Source: Ananas comosus (lineage: Eukaryota; Streptophyta; Magnoliopsida; Poales; Bromeliaceae). Taken from it: a stretch of 64,000 nucleotides of DNA. The stretch's first letter is position 1. The number at the start of each line of letters is the position of its first letter. Positions 58,490-64,000 of this stretch are shown here, piece by piece. The notes under the pieces were generated by a model. The model ran no database searches. It was not told the DNA's origin and saw only the letters and a program-made list of their open reading frames with translations. The DNA lies in assembly GCF_001540865.1 (NCBI RefSeq), contig NC_033632.1:5517619-5581618 (forward strand), read 5' to 3'. The position numbers and the translations under genes were made by a program.

Positions 58490-58977
58490 AGAGTTTGAAG
58501 AGGCTTATGCGGCTTTGTTCTGCTGGTGGAGGTTTTACAAGCAGGAAAAGAAGATGAATTTGAGGTGACATTCTACGGATGTATCTTCAAAATCATTGGG
58601 TTTCGACGTATGATTCTAGCGATAAATAAATTGTATTTTCATTTCCCCTTCTATTGCAATGCCTTTATAATAGCCTTTCTTTTCTTTTTTTTTTCCCTCG
58701 CACGTTTGTTTCCCAGTATGAGGACATAGTATAAGTAAAACAACGTAATCAAAAAGATTATCAAGTCAGTTACTTTTTTTAACTTTGGTATATTATATAT
58801 TTATATATACACACACACACGCTTGCTGAGTCCTCCTTTATGCTTTGTTATTTTATTTCTTTATTTCTTTTTATCCTTGTATCAGAGATGTAAAAACATC
58901 CAATGGAAGTTGTATCCCTAGTATTGGGACTACTAAATCTTTGGAATGTGGGGAACAACTATGGCCCTTATAAGTCA
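58490..58977 (+). other. 3' flank of the plus-strand SFH gene
   Basis: This probably contains the 3' untranslated region. A short AC/TA microsatellite lies at about 58790-58820. No gene is visible; the 67-codon frame at 58526-58729 shows no features. Confidence 0.4.
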
Positions 58978-59155
58978 TAACCTTTGTAACGAGCAAGTCG
59001 TAAAATATTTGATAGTTGATACTCGAAATTTCAAATTTAAAGTCTAGTTGTTCTATATTTCTAGCTAAATTTATTTATAAAAAAAAATGAACGAAATGGG
59101 TACCATACTGATACTACCATTCTCTCTCTCTCAAAAAAAAAAAAAAAAAAAATGC
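58978..59155 (+). mobile_element. tRNA-derived SINE between the two SFH genes
   Basis: It follows the order of the copy at 37517-37830: GAGCAAGT, then GGTTGATACTCGA-like sequence, AGTCTAGTTGTTC, AGCTAAATTTATTTATAA, ATGAACGAAATGGGTACC, then CTCTCTCTCTC and a poly-A of about 20. It is diverged in the box regions. It lies in the 3'-3' intergenic space. Confidence 0.75.
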
Positions 59156-60050
59156 AGGAGCTCTTGGTGGGGGGTTGTGAAAAGGAGCTATTAATGATAT
59201 TTCACATAGCTTTATTCAAATAACAATTTTATGGAACTTCCGGTCACACCAATGATGACCAAACAAGTCCTAAATATTTGGGAAGTGATCTCAATTGACT
59301 CACTTTTACTACGAATAGATCAGCTTTTTTCAATTTGGTCCAAATCAACAGCTGAATATTAATTATTCAAAGGAAGCAGGTAACCAATCACATGTGGCAT
59401 TAGAAATAAATGTCCAAACTAAAATAGAATGTATGTACATAACAATCAACTTGGTAAATCATACAATCGAATAACAAATAAAATGTATGTGATCCCAAAG
59501 GAATCATTTGAGTAATACATATGTACTTTTAACCGAAAGCTTGGATTAGTTCACCCAAGAATAAACACATATAAGGTTGCAACTCATATAAAAGAAAATT
59601 AACCAACCTCTTAAAAGTTTCATATTTTTACTTTACATGGTGCTTTCTCTCTCTTCTCACTGCATTCTTTTACCAGCAAAATGGGTTCTGCATATGTTAA
59701 GTTACAGTGTTATCAGATGAAGAGGATATGCATAGAAAAGTATTAAGCAAAAACAAAATAATGTAGCTCCTAAGTCAAGCAAAAGAAGAAGAGAACACAT
59801 TTAAAATATTATGTATAATTATTTATTAACTAACATGGTACTATTTCTTTGTATTTGAAGTGATCCAAGGCCCTAGTTTCTAAGAAAACATACCGTGGTT
59901 AAGAAATGGAGTTATAGTGTGGAAGAAAAATGGTTTGCCACAATTATTGAAAGAATAACAGCAACATATATACAGTATTAAACATTTATACAATTATATA
60001 TCTATCCCAATAGAAAAGCTTATATTATGAATGAAAGTGCCAGGATATAA
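59156..60050. other. Intergenic DNA between convergent SFH genes
   Basis: No gene is visible. The minus-strand gene's last, very short coding exon and 3' untranslated region should lie here or just above, but I could not place them. Confidence 0.4.
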
Positions 60051-60122
60051 CTATATATATATGGTGTGTTCAAAAGATTGGATTTTCGAAATATTCGACA
60101 TTCGGATACTAAAACCACTTAC

Positions 60123-62544
60123 CAACTTGTTCTTCTTCTTTTTCTTCTTATCAATATAAGCAAGAAGCTCCTCCTGCTGCGAGAAAGCATCCTCGAGAGC
60201 CTGCGAAATGAGAAATAAATAGGAACCATTATTTTTACAGCCAATTTAACTAAACAATCTGCACCAAATTCTCTCATGCCATAGCCATGAAACTGAAATC
60301 CTTTTCTATCAAATATGTGCTTACCTTTCTGGTGGCTGCGAGCTCGGATTCTAACGCCTCGACGCGGCTCACTGCAGCCTTAAGCATCTCCTCCTTCTCA
60401 GAAGGCATCTCAACAGGCTTCATGCTGAGAATGTTCATCTTCTCTTCCATTTCCACAAGGCGCTTAATCACCGCATTGTATTCAGCAGCTGATACTTGAG
60501 GTTCACTCATCATGCATAACTGCTTTTGGCTTCTGACTGCAGCTTCTCCGTAAGCAGGGTTCGTGCAGTCGATGGCCGCCCCGACTATTTTCTTGGACAC
60601 GACGCGGCTGACTTTGAGGATGGTGACTAAGCCCATAACCACGGCCATGACTCCTCCGAGGACGGGGCTGCCAAGTCCTCCTGAGTTTTGGCAGATATCT
60701 GCCAATGAGTAGGGATCTGAAAAGCGAAAAAATAGCATCTATATATTAAACTTTGTGTCTTGTCTATTAAATCCCTCACACTATGAGAGAACATTCAAAT
60801 TCGCAGATTTAAGACACGACATGGGACAATTTGAAATTACTGAGAAAAACTTGAATCGACACTACTACATGAATTGAACCGTCTAACACGGAAACGACAC
60901 GACATAACAGGATTACAGTAAGTAATTTTGTTGAGCATCTAGGTAAAGTTATAGGCTCTTAGACGTAGTCTCAAATGGTGCTCAAGCTCCGCAAATATAG
61001 CTGAAAATTAATTTTTTTGAGAGGTAATAGTTACATGAACCAACCTTTAGATATCATTGCAAGTTTTTGGTCTTGTACTTCATTGTTCCAGCTAGCGTCG
61101 ACGGCCTTGTCAACAATCGGGATGTGATCATCGCAAGAATACGAGGAGGAAAGAGTTTCTTCGGCCTCCGGAACCTGTAGAGTTTAGAAAAGATTAGGGA
61201 CTCGGCTAAAATTGAAGGACCAACATGAGTGTTAGTATAATACATTGACCTGTGAAATAGCGTCTGATATTTCTGTTTCTCTCTGTCAGAAAGAATGCAG
61301 CAGGGAGTTTATTGTAGAATAAGCATAACTATCATGGAGAGTACTACAGTGTTCATGTACCAAAAACAATGCAATGTTCATTAATTTCTTAGTGAGATAA
61401 TTGTAGGAAAACCCTTGTAATTATAGCAGTTAATTCTAAAATTGCCCCCCCAAGAACATAGATTCTATCCTCTTGACCCCCGTATGTATGCTGACATATA
61501 TCATCAACAAAAGGAGGCGAAGCGATGAAAAATCATTGTTTAGGGAGGTTGATAAATAGGTTTTCAATATTTCAAGGTGGCAAAAATGGAAATCGTGATA
61601 TTTACGAAGGGCTTTCTTCATTTTAGCATTTCAAGATAGTTAGTTAGCTAGTTATCCGTTTTGTTCATATAGTACTAACTGATTGAAGAAGTCTCCTACC
61701 TGGTATGCTGGACAGCCAGGTTCCTCACGGACGGGAGACAAATGTGGGTGTTCAATAAAGCCCCTCGATGGTTTCGGAGATCGAATATCGTCTGTGGGAA
61801 AAATCATCTCTCCAGAGAAAGATTCTTGCATCTTTACGTAATGACAAGAGTATCTTACAAATTAGTACTTAAAGATTGTAAATTAAAGCATGAAGAAATG
61901 AAAGAAACAGAGAAAATTAAGTTAGGTTGAGTTTCACAGCCACCTTGGGATAGAATATCTCATCCTCAGAAATTGTTTTCTCGTCGGCACTGAAAGAGTT
62001 TGAGTTTGGCTTCCCACATCTCCCATAGCCACTTTGAACCATCTATACATCAATGTATTTAGGGAAAAACTCGGTTAATTTTTCTATCCCTCTCAACTTA
62101 TAATGTTGAAAACATTGAAGAAAATCTACGTAAAAATAAGAAAGTAAAGAAGCAAATAAATTATGATTTGAGGGTCGAAAGGTAAACACACCTTCAGGAT
62201 TTCGAGATCCTTCCATGGGCCTTTGTCGGACCGAAGACAACCACCCTCACAGTTGCAAGTGCCACCAAGGAACTCCGGTAATTCACTACGAGAAAACCAC
62301 AATAATTTACACAATGATTTGATGCCTAAATAATTCAGAGAGTAATTACCTGAGGTTTTATCAAAGTAATTTTTGATACATTAGTATTCAAAATTCTAGT
62401 AGTAATGTGTGCTTCATAAGCTTTAATGCAAACCTGGCATCAATCACTTCAAGCAACTTGCTTTGGTACTTGTTGCTCAGAACCTGATTGTGAATCAAAT
62501 TATTGTTAGTTTTCGCAATAGTTCATCAAATTAGAGTTGTTAAT

Positions 62545-62581
<37 letters not shown>

Positions 62582-64000
62582 CACTTACGTGAATCTTTGC
62601 GGTGGTTTTAGGATCAAGGAAGGTCTTTACGGTGTTCCAAAGCAGTCTAAATCCCTGACCGGCATTGATGATGAACATGCGGCACAAGGTCTAAAGAAGA
62701 AAAAGATTGTAATAAAGTAAATATCATCATTTTGCATGATATAGTTACTTGGCTATACAATTTTTGTGATTGAAGTGATTCATAATACCTCGGGATAGTT
62801 ATCTCCGTCGATCTTCTGAAGGCGGCTGATTAACTCTCTCGCAGTCTTATTGAAGTGTTTGTACCCCTAATAAGATAACACATTCATACCATATTCATTT
62901 TAAAGCGGGAAAGGAACAACCTATTTTTTGAACTTGAGCAACTTAATTATTAGACTCTCAGAAAACTTGTACAAAACCGAACTGCATGCAACTTACAAGT
63001 AAGAGGTTCTTCATACCCTCATGTATTACTATGTTAGTATACATATTCTTATGAAACCAAGGAATTCTAATGCAAATTAAGGATTAGTGTCTTTGTCATA
63101 GTTATTCTTGCTAAATCATCTATTCAGATATGTACCCCTACATAATGCGATTATTTTGTATTCCTCTCCAAAGTGCATTTTCTAACGAAATTAGTTATGG
63201 ATTCAAGGGAAAAGTAGGTTTTGCATCGTAAATAAAGAGTACTAGTTTTAATATGGACATATTCACAAGAACAAGGGCATGTATATTCAAAATAAAGTTT
63301 CTATTATGGACATATTTATGTGCAGGTTTCGCATGCCTTCTATTTTCAACAGAAGGTCTTCTTCACATACCACTCCTTGGACATCGAGAATTGTCGTGCT
63401 CTGGTCGATATGCCGCTTCGCTGCGATCGAGCAAGCAGGGAATTTAACTGCGAAGGTCCTCTCAAACTCCCTAACGTGATACTTAACGTATCGGTCCATA
63501 TTCGTGACTTGCATCAGCTTGTTCGCGTCGATTTGCCCAAGCCTTTCGATGTAAACTGGTCGGCCTTCCTTGTCTACTCCATGGTGGCCTTGTGGGTAGT
63601 GCTCCAAAACTTGGTCGATCTCTTTGAAATCGAAATCCTGGGGAGTTAATTAGTTGTATAAAATGAGAAGGAATGAGTGAGGATATATAATTTTGATCTT
63701 TAGTTAGCATGAAATAAGAACTATATATATGATTATGATTCCTTTTCCTATTAAGAAAGTGAGGAAGAAAATTACATCTGTTATTGTGTCGGCGCCGAAT
63801 TCCTTTCTCCATTGGAGCATATCAGCCCACATTTGCTTCGTCTTTTCAATATCGAACTTCCTTGCTTTAAGAAACCTGTTTCCGAAAACAAATTGTAACT
63901 GTCATTAGTATTTTGTCAAACCATATAATTTCAATTTCTTTCTTCATAGCAAATTAGATCGATCGGTACATCATAACTGTTACAATGAAATCAAAAGATA
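60123..64000 (-). CDS. SEC14-like phosphatidylinositol transfer protein, SFH type, partial and divergent
   Basis: Minus-strand exons, in order, are 63875-63776, 63637-63371, 62866-62789, 62690-62589, 62483-62434, 62285-62192, 62042-61944, 61807-61700, 61174-61045, 60716-60325 and 60200-60123. The N-terminal exons lie beyond the window. The Sec14 lobe is well kept: [71 protein letters not shown]. Exon lengths 100, 267, 78, 102 and 50 equal those of the plus-strand gene. The exon after LPEFLGG has lost two codons. The next exon has the same length, but [20 protein letters not shown] is unlike the neighbour's sequence. The tail keeps a hydrophobic segment ([13 protein letters not shown]), a coiled coil with [20 protein letters not shown] and a lysine-rich end ([11 protein letters not shown]). 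The last few codons are unplaced. One acceptor (next to 61807) is weak, so the gene may be drifting in function. Confidence 0.88.
62547..62580. repeat. GA microsatellite in an intron of the minus-strand SFH gene
   Basis: About 17 AG units lie just upstream (plus-strand sense) of the exon at 62589-62690. This places a CT tract soon after the 5' splice site of that exon on the minus strand. Confidence 0.95.

Overview
The window is nuclear DNA from a flowering plant, and the repeat and gene style suggests a monocot. It has AT-rich intergenic DNA, GT-AG introns, long plant genes and many layers of retrotransposons and miniature transposons. Pineapple or a relative is my guess from general familiarity with such repeats; nothing here proves the species. 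The assembly is a draft: single N bases lie at 380, 1687, 41409, 49277 and 52578, and a 20-N gap at 39874-39893. All of these fall in repeats or MITEs.

Layout. 1-15070 is nested repeat DNA. A direct duplication (1-1516 and 3466-4670) precedes a minus-strand LTR retrotransposon (4671-11785) with a very long LTR of about 4.4 kb, a second LTR with an internal deletion, a non-coding interior, a tRNA-Met primer site and a polypurine tract. TTTTA on both sides marks its insertion. It sits inside the left arm of an inverted repeat whose right arm is at 14716-15070. Between the arms lies a small two-exon gene (13839-14451) for an unrecognised protein with four membrane segments. Next come a Copia element reduced to gag, protease and the gag-pre-integrase segment (16879-19305) and a group of Gypsy-like LTR pieces in opposed orientation (19553-22586).

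25560-34760 holds a complete cyclin T gene, coding in six exons for 389 residues. Its leader intron is made of about five diverged tandem copies, one of which carries a fossil of the leader exon. 35077-43000 is intergenic: a Copia gag remnant, a tRNA-derived SINE with a solo LTR inserted in it, palindromic repeats and nested MITEs.

43010-58560 holds a complete SEC14-like phosphatidylinositol transfer protein of the plant SFH type (14 coding exons, 623 residues). Its fourth intron is swollen to 5.4 kb by a dense cluster of palindromic MITEs. A second SFH gene lies tail-to-tail with it on the minus strand (60123 to beyond the window end), and the exon lengths match closely, so the two are paralogues. 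A SINE lies between their 3' ends.

The genes do not form a pathway together. Cyclin T would act in the nucleus with a CDKC kinase on RNA polymerase II elongation. The SFH pair would act in membrane phosphoinositide supply. The most unusual material is the MITE cluster with changeable palindromic ends, the orphan membrane protein between inverted arms, the giant-LTR element and the divergent second SFH copy.
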